NCBI RefSeq assembly: GCF_000214035.2
Contig: NZ_AFHG01000044.1
Coordinates: 1 to 64,000, forward strand
Origin: Methyloversatilis universalis FAM5
GTDB lineage: Bacteria; Pseudomonadota; Gammaproteobacteria; Burkholderiales; Rhodocyclaceae
Direction of reading: 5' to 3'
DNA: 64,000 nucleotides
The translations under genes were made by a program, and so were the position numbers. This document shows, piece by piece, positions 10,616 through 23,200 of this stretch. The notes under the pieces are model-generated. The model made no database searches. It had not been told where the DNA came from and worked only from the letters and a program-made list of their open reading frames with translations. Within the stretch, counting starts at the first letter, position 1. Each line of letters starts with the position of its first letter.

Positions 10616-13600
10616 CAGACACCCGCTCCAGCCAGCGCCGGTGCCGGTGCCGCCTGCGGGGCACCTTCCTCGGTCACCGGCACGCCGCTGGCCGGGCACG
10701 GCATCGGCAGCCCGGCCTTCCGTGCGCGAGTCCGACCGCGCGCGTGCTCCTTCGCCAGTTCGTGCATATAGGTCGGGCCGTGCATTTCATAGTTGTTGCG
10801 CAGCGTCGCCAGGTACTCGCGACGGATGATTTTCTGCTCGCGCTCGATGTCACGTTGCTGCGCCGCGACCTCCGGCAGGCGGTAGAAGCCGGCGTAATGC
10901 TCGGCCACCACTTTGGCCTGCGCTTCCATCATGTCGAGGAAGCCCCAGGTCACCGCCTGGAACAGGCCGATGAAGGCGAGGTTGTCCACGCCGGGCACGA
11001 AGATGCGCTTGAACATCGGCACCCTGTTGTCGTCGGCGTTCAGGAACTGCTTGTCGAGGAAGGGGAAGGTGGTCTTGAAGCCGGTCGAATAGACGATGGC
11101 GTCGAACTCGCGCACGCTGCCGTCAGCGAAGAACACCTTGCGGCCCTTGATGTACTTCACCTCGGGCACGATCTTCAGCTTGCCGTCGCCGATGCGGTTG
11201 GCGAAATTCTCCGACAGCGTGGGCAGGCTGGACATCATCAGGTGGTCCGGCTTGGGCATGCCCATGCTGGAGTGGCGCTGGATCAGCGCCTTGTACAGCC
11301 CGGTGTGCACCAGGTTGAACAGCGGATAGGGCAGGATCTTCTTGAACCACCAGTCGTTCAGGAAGGCCATCGCGCGGTCCATGCGCAGGCCCAACAGATA
11401 GTGCGGCAGCACATAGACACCGCGGCGCAGCGAAATGCAGGTCGACTTCGCCGCGTGACTGATGTCCACCGCCACCTGCGAACCGCTGTTGCCCACGCCC
11501 ACCACCAGCACGTCCTTGTCGCGGTAGTCCTCCCGGTAGCGGTAGTGCTGCGAGTGGATGGCCTCGCCGTCGAACACGTCGCGGTAGTAGTAATCCGGGA
11601 AGTTCGGTTCGTTGTGGTGGCCGTTGGCGACGATGAGCGCGTCGTAGTGGCGCACCTCGCCGCTGTCCAGCGTCACCCGCCAGCCCCGGTCGCCGATGCG
11701 CTCGGCACGCTTGACCTGGGTGTTCAGCTGTATGCGGTCGCGGAAGCCGAAGTGGTCGACATAGCTTTCCAGATAGGCATGCACCTGCTGGTGAGACGGG
11801 AAATCCGGGTAGTCGTCCGGCATCGGGAAATCGGTGTACTGGTACAGACCGCGCGGCGTGTTCTGGTTCATCGCCTGCCACACCGACGTGAACTTGCGTT
11901 CCGGGTCGAAGGCCCAGATGCCGCCGATGCGGTCGCGGCCGTCGAAGCAGTCGAACGGAATCCCGTACTCGGTCAGCGCCTTGCCGATCGAAATGCCGCC
12001 GACGCCGGCGCCGACCACGCATACGCGCGGCAGCTGGCGCGGCGAGCGGCCCTTGCCGCGCAGGCGTTCGAGCATGCGTGCACCACCCGGGATGCGGTCG
12101 ACGAAGGCGCGGGTGAAGTCGCGGGCGACCGGCGGCGCGGACAGTGAACGGGGAGCACTCATGCGACGGACCTCCTTGTTTTCGGTGGGGACGAGGGATT
12201 TCAGGAATTCGGCGGTGCGCGTTTCGCCGATGCGCGCTGAATGCGCGGCGCAGTCGAGCACCACCGGCGCGATGCCGCCGGACAGATGCCGGCGCAGGCT
12301 GTCAACGATGAGGTCGACCTCGTCGTCGGCGATGTTCAGCGGCGGCAGGAAGCGCAGGCTGTTGTTGTGGATCGGGCAGACCGCGACCGCAACGCCCTGC
12401 ACCGGGTCGCGCAGCATGGCGCCCCACAGCAGGTAGCCGAAGCTGCGCTGCAGGAAGGGATCAGCGCCGGCGAGGTCGAGATCGACGGTGAGCAGCAGGC
12501 CCTCGCCGCGCACCGCGGTGATCATCGGCACATCGCGCTGCAGCGCGGTCAGCTTCGCCCTGAACGATGCGCCGGTGGTCCGGGCACGTTCGTCCAGCCC
12601 CTGTTCGAACACCTTGCGGAGCGCGTGCAGCGATATGTGCGCGGACAGCGGGCAGCACTGACGGCCGGCCAGCTCCTGCAGCCGCGCCGGCGAGCGCTGC
12701 TGCGCGCGCTGCCGCAGCGCGTCGCTGCACAGCACGACGCCAGTCGGCACCAGCGAATCGCACAGCGCGGTGCCCAGCGCCACCAGGTCGGGTGACGGCA
12801 CCTGCGGCGCGCTGTGCAGCAGGCGGCCGGTCATCAGATTGGTCTGGGTTTCGTCCACGCCGACCAGATAGCCGCCGGCTTCGCGGTGGCGGACGATCAG
12901 CTCGACCAGCTGCGGCGGCAGCGGACGGGTGGCGTTGGCATCCACCTGTATGGTTTCGAACCACACTAGGCCGATGTCGCCCGACAGCAGTTCGGCTTCC
13001 AGCTTCTGTGCGGCGTCCGGCGCGTGCGCGTCGATGAACACGCTGTGGCGGTACAGCGGCTCGAAAGGCTTGCGGAAGATGTCGAACACCGCGTCGTGCG
13101 ACGCCACCGCGCTCAGCATCGAGAAGCCCAGACCGCCGGAGAAGAACAGCATGCGGCGCTTCGCCGGCGCAGCAAGCGCCGCCAGCGTCAGCGCGGATTC
13201 CACTGCGGTGACATTGCTCGACGCCGGGAAGGCGTGCGGCAGGCCGGTGCGCTCGCTCAGCAGCGCAGCCAGTTCGCTCCAGTAATCGGTGTTCGCGTCG
13301 TGCACGCGCGCAACGCCGGTGATGACGTCCAGCGGGTTCAGGCCGCGCGGGCTGGTGCCCACGTTCACGAAGCAGTCGAGCACGGTGCGCGCTGTGCCTT
13401 CGCGGTCGCGCAGCAGCGACTTCATGCCGCGCGCCGCTTCGAAGCGGGCGTCGAAGCCGTGCAGGCGCGCCACCCGGGCGTAGCCGGAATTACCCCAGCG
13501 CAGGTGGGCATCGAAGCAGGCGTCGACATCGGCGTCGATGCGCCGCATCAACCTGTGCGTGTCGCCGTCGATCAGGTCGGCGAAGCGCGCCAGCAGCGCT

Positions 13601-15855
13601 TCGCGCGCCACCGCCAGCGGAAAGCCGAAACTGGTCATGACGTTGCGCACATAGCTTTCGCTGGGCGTCATGCTCCAGGTCTGGTGTACCGGCGCGCGCA
13701 CCATGCAGGCGGCCACCGGCACCTGGCTGCCGGCCATCGATTCGCCCAGCACGATCATGTCGGCGCGCTCGCGGCAGGCCGGCGCGATCCATCCGGCAGC
13801 GCCGGTGTCGGCGTCGTTGTTGTCGACCAGCACGCTCACCCGCTCGTGCCGCGCGCAGGCGGCGATCAGGCGGTCGGCATCATCGACCGGCGTGAAGGCG
13901 TCGCACACCAGCACCACGGCCACCGGCGAAGCGCCGCCTTCCAGCCGTTCAAGCGCTTCCAGCGCGGTGGACACGAAAGTGACGCCGGGTACCAGCGCGT
14001 CGTCCGGGCCGGCGTCCAGCGGATCGAAATAGCGGCGCCAGCCCTCGCCGGCATCGACCAGCAGCAGTTCGCCGCTGCTGTCGGCGTCGCGGTTGCGGGC
14101 GCGGTGCCGGGCCAGACGCAGCGCGGCGTCGAGCGCTTCGTGCTGCGAAGTCAGGAACAGGCAGCGGTAGTCCTCGTCACCGGTCTTGTTCTGCGACTGT
14201 ATCCGGTTGAGCAGCAGCGCGACCTGGGCCGACTGCGGCGACAGGATGGCGCAATGCCCCTGGTCGCCGCGGCGCACGTAGTCTTCCAGCACCTGCAGCG
14301 TGTCGGCATCCGGCCTGATGAAAGCGCTGGCGGGCGAAAGCGTCGGCAGGCCCGCAGCTTCGCTGCACGCGGGCGCCACTTCATCGAGAAAACGCAGCAG
14401 CAGCCGGTTGTAGGCCTCGAAGTGAGTGAAACCCAGCAGATGGCCGGCACCCGGAAAGCACACGTAGCGCGCGCCGTGCAGTGCATCGGCCAGCGCGCGA
14501 CCGTAGGCTGGCTGCATGTAACGGTCGTCGCGTCCGCTGATCACCAGCGCCGGGCAGCGCAGCGCCGACAGGGCCTCACGGTGGTCGAAGGCGCCGACGA
14601 CGGCCTGGTAGGCCGGCAGCGACGGAATATTCCAGCCGCGGTTCAGTTCCATGAAACGGTCACTGGTCTGCAGCTCGCGCATCAGCGTCGCGAAGTCGTT
14701 CGCGCCCTGCGCGAACGGTGAGGTGACGGTCGCGACCAGCGCCGACACCCGCTGCGGATGGTCGAGGCAGAAGCGCTGAGCCAGCACGCCGCCGAAGGAA
14801 TAGCCGATGACCGGCAGCGCATCGGTGATGCCGAGGCCGTCGAGCAGTTCGGCCACGTCGGACGCCATCGACGACAGCGTGAGCGGGCTGTAGAAATCGG
14901 TGCGTCCGCAGCCCGGCATGTGATAGGCGATCAGCCGGTAGCGCTCGCCCAGTTCGCGCAGCTGCAGCCGCCACATGACCGAGGTGTGCATGACCAGGCC
15001 GCCGAGCAGCAGCACCGGCCGCCCCTGCCCATACACCGCGGCTTCGATGATGCGGCCGGAACGCCCTTGCACGCTGACCGAACGCGCCTGGTCGACGACC
15101 ACCTGCTGGGCGTCGAGGTGTTCGCGCGAGGGCTGGCGCACGCCGCCTTCGGGGGTGGCGGTGTCCTGTGCGCGAGCGGCCGGTGCACGCAAGGTGGCGG
15201 CTGAGGGTGCGGGCGCAGCGATGGCCCCCGGCGCAGCGGCCCCGCCCTGCTCCGCCCACAGAGCCTCGATCGACAGCGGCGAGTCGGCTGCGACGGTCAC
15301 CGCCGGCGCTGCCGGCGTCGTTGCGGAGGGCACCGGCCGGGGCACCGGAATCGGCGTGGCGACCCGGGCCGTCGCCGGCACGACGGGCTCAGGTGCGCGG
15401 GGTGCGGCAACCTCCGGCGCGACGGCGACCGAACCTTCGAGTTCGCCCAGCACGCGCTTCACGTCGGCGCTGTGGTTCTTCAGCAGGTAGCGGGTGAGCC
15501 CGCGCAGGTCCTGGAACTCGAAGAACACGGTGGGCGGAATGACGATGCCGAAACGCGCGGTGAAGCGGTTGCCGATCTCGGTGGACGAGATCGAATCCAT
15601 GCCGTAGTCCATCAGCGAGCGCGTCGGCGAGAAGTCGGCGGCTTCGAGCTTGAGCACCGCCATCACCAGCGCGCCCAGATCCTGCTCGAGCGCCACCTCG
15701 AGCGCCGGCCGGGCGGCCGGTGCAGCCGGGTCGCGTGCCACCGGTGCGACGACGGGCCGTACCGCGGGCGACACCGGTGCGGCGTCAATCTCCAGTCCTT
15801 CGATCAGCGCGAGCGCCTCTTCCGGCGACAGTTCGTCGGCGATGCTCATGTCCAT
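10615..15855 (-). CDS. Fusion: ACP - alpha/beta hydrolase - two aminotransferase-like folds - flavin monooxygenase
   Basis: A continuous 1746-aa frame. An ACP lies at about 48-130 (DYGMDSISS, Ser88). A Pro/Ala linker spans 140-245. The alpha/beta hydrolase at about 258-495 has GYSFGG (Ser353), an Asp in GRDDRYM and H472. Two class III aminotransferase-like regions follow, about 515-800 and 850-1180. In the first, the segment where the PLP lysine normally sits (LGK-) reads VLGESMAGS (Glu705); in the second, after an intact VDETQTN, it reads ALGTALCDS (Thr1029). Both therefore look unable to bind PLP covalently. Residues 1232-1746 are an FMO/Baeyer-Villiger-type enzyme with VVGAGVGG (FAD), an F-x-G-x3-H-x3-Y motif (FDGEAIHSQHY) and GVGNSG (NADPH). 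A perfect ribosome site precedes residue 1232. Its ACP may serve the last KS of the 2273-aa synthase. Domain limits are estimates. Confidence 0.82.
12160..12177 (-). promoter_or_regulatory. Internal ribosome binding site and ATG for the monooxygenase part
   Basis: Within the fusion gene, the minus strand carries AAGGAGGT (12170-12177), then 7 nt, then ATG (12162-12160), in frame and with no stop between the aminotransferase-like part and this ATG. The ATG opens MSAPRSLSAPP, a natural-looking N-terminus, giving a separate 515-aa monooxygenase (10615-12162). The cell may therefore make both the 1746-aa fusion and the free enzyme, or the two genes may have fused recently by loss of a stop. Confidence 0.65.
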
Positions 15856-15889
15856 GCGGAATCCCCGGTATGCGTGGTGAAATCGGTGC

Positions 15890-17227
15890 TCATGCGGTCA
15901 GCGCCTCGACCGGCGCGGGCTGCGCGGCGCCGTCGAGCAGCTTTCCGGTGACGAAATTGACCGCGCGGATGTACTTCCACAGGTCGACCTCGTAGCGATG
16001 GCGGTCGGTGTCCATGAAGCGGCCCTGGCCGAGATCCAGCCGCTCCGGCTGCTGTTTCAGCTGCTGCAGGCGGCGGAAGTTGTCGCTGCCGGCGATGCGC
16101 GCCGACAGGCAGGCGGCAACGAAGCGCGCGGTGATGTTGAGCACGTTGCCGAGGCCGGACGGCGTGTTCAGGTAGCCGACGAACAGCAGGTTGTCGTGGC
16201 GCTGCGGCACCATGCGCAGGAACAGCCGGTCCAGATCGACGCGCGCGTCGAAATCGGCCGGGTCGAAGAAGGACAGGTCGGTGCGGAAGCCGGTCGCCCA
16301 CAGGATGAGGTCGATCTGTTCGCGGCTGCCGTCGGTGAATTCGACGGTGCGGCCGTCGATGCGGCGGATGTCCGGCCTGGGCGCGAGGTCGCCGTGGCCG
16401 ATGTGGTAGAGCACCTGCGAATTCATGATCGGGTGCGCGGCGTCGATGCGGTGGTCCGGTGCCGGCAGGCCGAAATCGGTACCGTCATAGCCGGCCAGCT
16501 TGAACACCGCGCTCACATGGTCCCAGTAGGCCTGGGCATCAGTGAACTTCGGCGCGATGTCCATCAGCCATTCCTGCGTCGGCCTGCCATCGACGAACTT
16601 CGGCATGTAGTGATAGCCGCGCCGGGTCGAGTGGAAAGCGGCGTCGGCATTGAGTGCGGCGTCCACCGCGATGTCGCAGCCCGAATTGCCGCCGCCCACC
16701 ACCAGCACGCGCTTGCCGCGGAACTGGTCGGCCGACCGGTAGTCGCCCGAGTGCACGCTCTCGCCATCGAAATGCCCCTCGAACTTCGGCACCAGCGGAA
16801 TGCGCAGCAGGCCATTGGCGACGATCAGATGGGCGTAGCGGCGCACGCCGCCGTCGGCCAGCTCGCAGCGCCAGCCGCCGCCGTCCGGCCGCGCACGCAG
16901 CACGCGGGTGTCGAAGCGGGTGTGCGCGGCGACCGCGTAGCGCTCGGCCACCGACATCAGGTAGGCGTACATCTGGCTGTGCCGCGGATAGTGCGGGTAG
17001 CTGTCGGGCATCGGCAGATCGGAAAACTGCGTGTTGCGACGCGAGCTGATCAGGTGCACCGAGGCGTACATCTTCGACGCCGGCCCGCTCGGCTGCCAGT
17101 TGCCGCCGAGCCCGCTGCTGGCTTCCAGCACTTCGTAATCGAGGCCGGCTTCGCTCAGCGCCTTGGCCAGGCCGATGCCTGAGGCGCCGCCGCCGATGAT
17201 GCCTACCGTGTGATCGAAATTCGTCAT
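15890..17227 (-). CDS. Flavin-containing monooxygenase
   Basis: A 445-aa FAD- and NADPH-dependent monooxygenase. The FAD-binding fold is GIIGGGASGIGLAKAL at the N-terminus. The FMO fingerprint appears as FDGESVHSGDYR, the NADPH site as VVGGGNSGCD, and ATGFRTDL near the C-terminus is the usual second FAD motif. It is a paralogue of the monooxygenase part of the next gene, with different substrate-side sequence. It lies 27 nt after the large synthase and shortly before the fusion gene, so it is part of the operon. It probably oxygenates the polyketide chain (hydroxylation, heteroatom oxidation or Baeyer-Villiger insertion); the reaction cannot be chosen from sequence. Confidence 0.85.
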   Translation of the reverse strand: MTNFDHTVGIIGGGASGIGLAKALSEAGLDYEVLEASSGLGGNWQPSGPASKMYASVHLISSRRNTQFSDLPMPDSYPHYPRHSQMYAYLMSVAERYAVAAHTRFDTRVLRARPDGGGWRCELADGGVRRYAHLIVANGLLRIPLVPKFEGHFDGESVHSGDYRSADQFRGKRVLVVGGGNSGCDIAVDAALNADAAFHSTRRGYHYMPKFVDGRPTQEWLMDIAPKFTDAQAYWDHVSAVFKLAGYDGTDFGLPAPDHRIDAAHPIMNSQVLYHIGHGDLAPRPDIRRIDGRTVEFTDGSREQIDLILWATGFRTDLSFFDPADFDARVDLDRLFLRMVPQRHDNLLFVGYLNTPSGLGNVLNITARFVAACLSARIAGSDNFRRLQQLKQQPERLDLGQGRFMDTDRHRYEVDLWKYIRAVNFVTGKLLDGAAQPAPVEALTA

Positions 17228-17254
17228 GTCTGTCCCTGTGATCTGCGCCTGGGC

Positions 17255-20200
17255 TTACTGGTCGGCGGTGGCGCGCATGCTGGCGAGCAGGCGCTTGGCT
17301 TCGTCCGGCGCCATGCGGCCGGCTTTCACGCGTTCGAGGATGTCGCGCGGCGACAGCACCGGGGCTGCGGTCGGCTGAGGCGGAGCGGGCAGCGGGTCGA
17401 CCGCATAGCGCGCCACCGGCTGTTCGACCCGGGGCGCCTCGATCGGCGCGGCGGCAGCCGGCTGGGCCCAGAAGCGCCGACGCTGGAAGACGGTGCCCGG
17501 CAAGGGCACACGGCGACGCAGCGACGGCACCGGTTGCGCGCTCCAGTCGTCAAAGGCGCCGCTGACCCAGGCACGCGCAAGTGCCTCGGGCGCACTGCTG
17601 ACCGGTGCGGGCGCGCTGTCGGCGTCGGCCACGCCCTTGAACACGCCGGCCTGCAGCACGGAAGCGTCGAGCTGCCAGAACTCGCCCGCCAGGCTGGCGC
17701 GCAGCTGCGCCAGCAGCGACGGCAGATCGACAGCGATCAGCGCCAGCCGGTTGGGCTGGGCGACGCGCGCCATCCGCAGCGTGGCCGCCAGATCGGCCAG
17801 TGGCAGCGGCTCGCCGTGCTGCAGCGCGCGCTCGATATGGACGGCCAGCGACTGCGCCATCGTGCGCAGCGTGTCCGGAGTACGCGCCGACAGCACGACG
17901 ATGTGCGGCCCCGGCAGATCCGCCTGCGGTGCGACCGGCCATTCCTCGACCACGATGTGTGCGTTCGAGCCGCCCGCACCGAACGAGCTGACCGCGGCCA
18001 GCCGCGGCAGCGCACGTCCGGCCGCGTCGCGCGGGGCCGGCCAGTCGGCCGCGGTGGCCTGCACGCGGAAGGGCAGCTTCGAGAAATCGATGTTCGGGTT
18101 CGCCGGCTCGCTGTGTATCGACGGCGCCAGCCGGCCGTGCCGCATCTGCAGCAGCACCTTGGTCAGGGCGGCGATGCCGGCGGCGGATTCGAGATGGCCG
18201 ATCTGCGACTTCACCGAGCCGATGGGCACCGCCTGATCGCCCAGCGCGCTTTCGAGCGCCATCGCCAGGCCGCGCAGTTCGATCGGGTCGCCCAGACCGG
18301 TTCCGGTGCCGTGCGCCTCGATGTAGCCCAGCCGCGATGCCGGCACGCCAGCGCAGGCGAAGGCGTCGGTGATCACTTCGCTCTGCCCGACCGGCGTCGG
18401 CACGGTAAAGCCCGACGTGCGTCCGCCGTGACCCAGGGCCGAACCGCGGACGACGCCGTGAATGTGGTCGCCGTCGCGGACCGCGTCGGCCAGTCGCTTG
18501 AGCACCACCACGCCGACGCCCTCGCCCGGCACATAGCCGTCGCCGCCGGCACCGAAGCTGCGGCAGCGGCCGTCGCTGGCGGCGAACTGCAGTTCGCTCA
18601 GCATGCGGTAGCGATAGGGGTGTGCCGACACATTGACGCCGCCCGCCAGCACCGCGTCGCATTCGCCGGCGCGCAGCAGCAGGCAGGCGGTGTGCAGCGC
18701 GGTCAGCGAGGACGAACACATGCTGTCCAGCGCGAACGAGGCGCCGCTGAAGCCCAGCGTGTAGGACACCCGGTTTGCGATGGCGGCGTAGGACGAATTG
18801 GTCAGCGTCGGTGACCCACCGGCGCCGTAGTACTGGTACTCGCCGTACATGACGCCAGCCAGCACGCCCACGCGCGCCCGTGCGCCGTCGCGCGAAGGCG
18901 GCGACTGCAGGGTCTGCGGCGTGTAGCCGGCGTTCTCGATGGCCAGCCAGGAGGCCTCCAGGAACAGCCGCTCCTGCGGATCCATGCGCTCGGCGTCGCG
19001 CGGCGCGATACCGAAGAACAGCGGGTCGAAGCAGTCATGCTGGTCGATCAGCGCAGCCCACCGCGCGTAGGCGCCGGTCTTCGCCGCCTCACCCTCGCGT
19101 CGGGCGAAAGCGGGGTCGTCCGGCCAGCGCTGCGACAGCTCGCCGACGCAGTCCATGCCCTGCAGCAGGTTGTCCCAGAAGGTATCCAGATCGGCCGCAC
19201 GCGGGTAGCGGCCGGCGATGCCGACGATGGCAATCGCCAGGCCGTGCCCGTCGTCCGGTGCCACGACGGCCGGCGCCGGCTGGGGCTGGTCAGGTGCGGG
19301 GGGGGATTCCGGTGTCGGCAGAACCGCGGCAGGCATAACGGCTGCCGGCGCGCCCCGGCCTGCGCCGACAAAACGGGCGGCCGCGTCGGGCTCGACGGCG
19401 GCGATGCGCGAAGCGAGATCCTGCACCGTGTCGGCTTCGTACAGCAGCGTCTTCGACAGTGACGAGAAGTGCTGGTCCAGTTCACCGTTCAGGTCCATCA
19501 CCATGATGGAATCCAGCCCGAGTGACTGCAGCGGCGTGGCAGGCACGACGCGGCTGCGGGCAATGCCGCAGGCGCGGGCCAGCATGTCGCCAAGACGGCT
19601 GCACAGCGCCGGCACGATATCGCCCGCAGGCGGCGCGACCGGCACGGAAGACGCGGCGGCTGCGGTGTCGCAGGAGGCCCCGTCATCCACACTCATCAGT
19701 CGGGCCACGCCCTCACGCCGGCCGCTGCACACCACGACACCGGCCACCGTTGTGGCCATCGCTGCGCGCAAGGCCTGTATGCCCTGCTCGGCGTCCAGCA
19801 GTTCGAGGCCGCGCTCGGCCATCCACTGCATGACCGGCGGCGGCGCCTGCATGCCGTCCTCGCTGCGCCACAGCGGCCAGGCGAGCGCAAGCGTACGGCC
19901 GCTGCGCCGGCCTTCAGCCACTGCCTGCGCGCGCAGTTCGGCGTAATCGTCCAGCCAGGCGTTGGCATAGGCATACACGCTCTGGCCGACGTTGCCGTGC
20001 GCACCGGCCAGCGACGAGAACAGCACGAAAGCTTCCAGCGGGTCCTCGCGTGTTGCCTGGTCGAGCAGGCGCGCAGCGGTGATCTTGGGCGCCAGTACCG
20101 CCTGCCAGTCGTCGTCGCCGTGCTTGACGAAGAAGGCGTCGCGCAGCACGCCGGCGGCGTGGATGACGCCTCTCACAGGGCCCAGCGTCGCCCTGACCTG

Positions 20201-23200
20201 CTGCAGCGCGCCCGCCAGCGAAGCGGTGTCGGTGACATCACCCTGCACATAGACGACCGATGCGCCCTCGCCGCCGAGCGCTGCGACGACACGCGCGCCC
20301 TCTTCGTCCAGCGGACTGCGGCCGAGCAGCGCGACATGCACGCCGCAGCGGGCGAGCCAGCGCGCGAAAGTCCGGCCCAGCGCGCCCATGCCGCCGGTGA
20401 TCAGATAGGTGGCACCGCGGGTGGGCTGCCAGCCGGTGGCGGGCGCCTCCAGCCAGCCGAAGCGGGCTTCTTCCAGCCGTCCGTCCCGCACCCGCAGACG
20501 CGGTGCGTGGCCGGGCGACGCAGGGTGGACGAGCGCGGCCGCGATCGCGTCGGCGCGCCGCACCGGGTCGTCGTGGCTTGCGGCATCGAGTTCGAGCAGC
20601 ACCGCCGACACGCGCGGCGCTTCCAGATGCAGACTTTTCAGCAGACCGCTCATTGCCGCGTGGAAACAGCGCGCGTCGTCGGCCGAAGGCGTACCGACAT
20701 AGACCAGCCGCAACGCACGGGCGCCCAGCGAACCGATTGCGCCGACCAGCAGTTGCGCCAGCGAAACGAAACGCCGCACATCGGCATCGACCGTTTCGCA
20801 CGCGCTGCCGGCCAGCCACACCACCGTGTCCGGAAAGGCGTCGCGTTGCTGGAGCAGCTCGAGCAGTGCGCGCCGGTGTGCCGGATCGGCAGCGTCCATG
20901 TCCACGTGCGCACCGTCCTGGAAGCGGAAGCGTGACGAGGTATCGATCCGCCACAGCGTCTGCCCCGGGTGCAGCCTGCGCAGTCGGGATTCGACGCTGT
21001 CCAGACGCACGCCCGCGCCCGCTGCAAGCATCAGCGGCCCGACCGGCAGGACGACCGAACGAGGGCGGTCGCAGGCAGACCAGCTGCGCTGCAGCAGGTG
21101 CAGCGGTGCGGTGCGTGCGCCATCCCAGGCGCGGAAGCAGAACCCCTCGATATCCGCGAGCACGGTGCCACCGTCGTCGCACACGCGGAAGTCGAAGGCA
21201 TGCAGACCGGGCGCAGGCGCACCCCGGTAGTCGACGCGGACACGGACACGCGCCGGCAGTGGCGCGTACAGCGCGAAGCGGCGCATCGAGAACGGCACGA
21301 AAGCCCGCCCGGACGACAGCACCGAGTCCGGTGCCAGCGCCACTGCGCACTGGAAGACGCCATCCAGCAGCGCCGGGTCGAAACGGCCGACGTCCTCGCG
21401 CGGCTCGACCGCCAGTTCGGCGACCGCGTGATCGGCGTGGCGCATGAGCGCACGTACCGGCCTGAAGTCGGGGCCGTAGGCCAGACCCATGCGTTCGAAG
21501 CGGGCGTAGAAGGCATCCCGGTCGAAGCCGGCGGACGGCCGCTCCATGGTCAGGGACAGCATGGAAGGCGACCCGCTCAGCACATGCAGCGCGCCGCGCA
21601 GGTGCGCGGCCGCGCCGTCCCCCGAGCTGCCCTGTACCACGCAACGTCCATCCGCCTCCCGCGCCAGCCGCAGATGCTCCGGCGCGTCGAGCACCAGAGG
21701 ACGTCCCCACATGAGGTCGCGAAACTCGATCGCATCGCGGCCAGGCTGCGTGGCTGCCAGCAGTTGCAGGAAGCCGGCCGCCGGGAACACCGCGTGTCCA
21801 TCGACGATGTGGTTGCGAGCGCGCCAGTCGTCCACGTCGATGCACAGCACGTCGGGCGCTGCGGGGCTGGATTCAACGGGCCCGAAGCGCGCTACTGCGG
21901 CGACCTGCCGGCCACCTATCCAGTGCCGCGTGCGGCGGAAGGGATAGCCGGGCAGGTCGATCGGGCGCGGCTGTACCGGCCATGCGACGGACCACCGGAC
22001 CGGTTCGCCTGCCAGCCAGCGTGCAGCGATCGCAAATGGATCGGCAGGGTCCGCGTCGGCCGGTGCGGGCGCATCGGTACCGCCACGCTGCATGTCGTCG
22101 CCCGAAAGCTTCTGCAGAAGCTCGGCCAGCGTGGCGGCGACCACCAGCGCGCGTCTGCGCTGGGGCGTGCGCCCGAGCTGCAGCGTGGCCGCAATGCGGG
22201 CCCGACCGGCCGGGTTGTCGAGATCACTCATTCGCGGTGCAAGCCAGTCGCAGAACCGGGCCATGACCGCGTCAAGCTGTTCGTCGTCACTGGCCGAGAA
22301 CGGAAACAGCTGGGCGGCCGGCCCGCCTGCCGCGTCGGCACCGGTGTCCGCCCATTCCTCGATCAGCACGTGGGCATTGGCGCCGCCCGCTCCGAATGAA
22401 CTGAGAGCGGCACACCGCGGCTGCTCGCCGCCGGGCCAGGGCTCGCTCTGCTGCGGAATGTGGAAAGGTGTGCGCACCAGATCAATGGCCGGGTTGATGC
22501 GTGCCGAATGCAGCGACGGAAACAGCGTGCGCATGCGGAGCTGCAGCACCAGCTTGGTCAGGCCGGCGATGCCGGCCGCTGATTCAAGATGACCAATATT
22601 GGTCTTGATCGAACCCAGGCCGCAACGCGACGGGCGGGATGGCCCCCATGCCTCCAGCAGGCCATCGACTTCGACCGGATCGCCCAGCCGGGTGCCGGTT
22701 CCATGCGCCTCGACGTAGCCGATGCGCGCGCCGTCCAGCCCTGCCTTTGCCAGCGTGTCACGGATCAGGGCCGCCTGGCTGCGCGAACTGGGCACTGTGT
22801 AACCGGTGGTGCGCCCGCCGTGCGCGATGCCGGTGGCGCGGATGACGCCGAGGATGCGATCACCGGCCGCGCGCGCATCGGCTAGCCGCTTGAGGACCGC
22901 CACGCCCACGCCCTCACCCGGCACGAAACCGTCAGCCGCGTCGCCAAAGGCGTGGCAGCGACCGGTCGGCGACAGCATGCGCTGCTGGCTCAGCTGTACG
23001 TACTTGGACGGATGCAGATAGAGATTGACGCCGCCGGCCAGCGCCACCGCGCATTCGTCGCGGCGCAGGCTTTCACAGGCCAGGTGCAGCGCGGTCAGCG
23101 ACGACGAGCACGCGGTATCCAGCGCGACGCTGGGACCGTCGAAATCCAGCAGCCAGGACAGTCGGTTGGCCACCGACCACGGCATGGCTGTCGGCACCTG

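Noticed and set aside
15846-15893. A 15-codon frame (MSTDFTTHTGDSAWT) between the FMO and fusion genes
   Set aside because: It starts with an ATGA overlap, but is too short and has no support; probably just the spacer.
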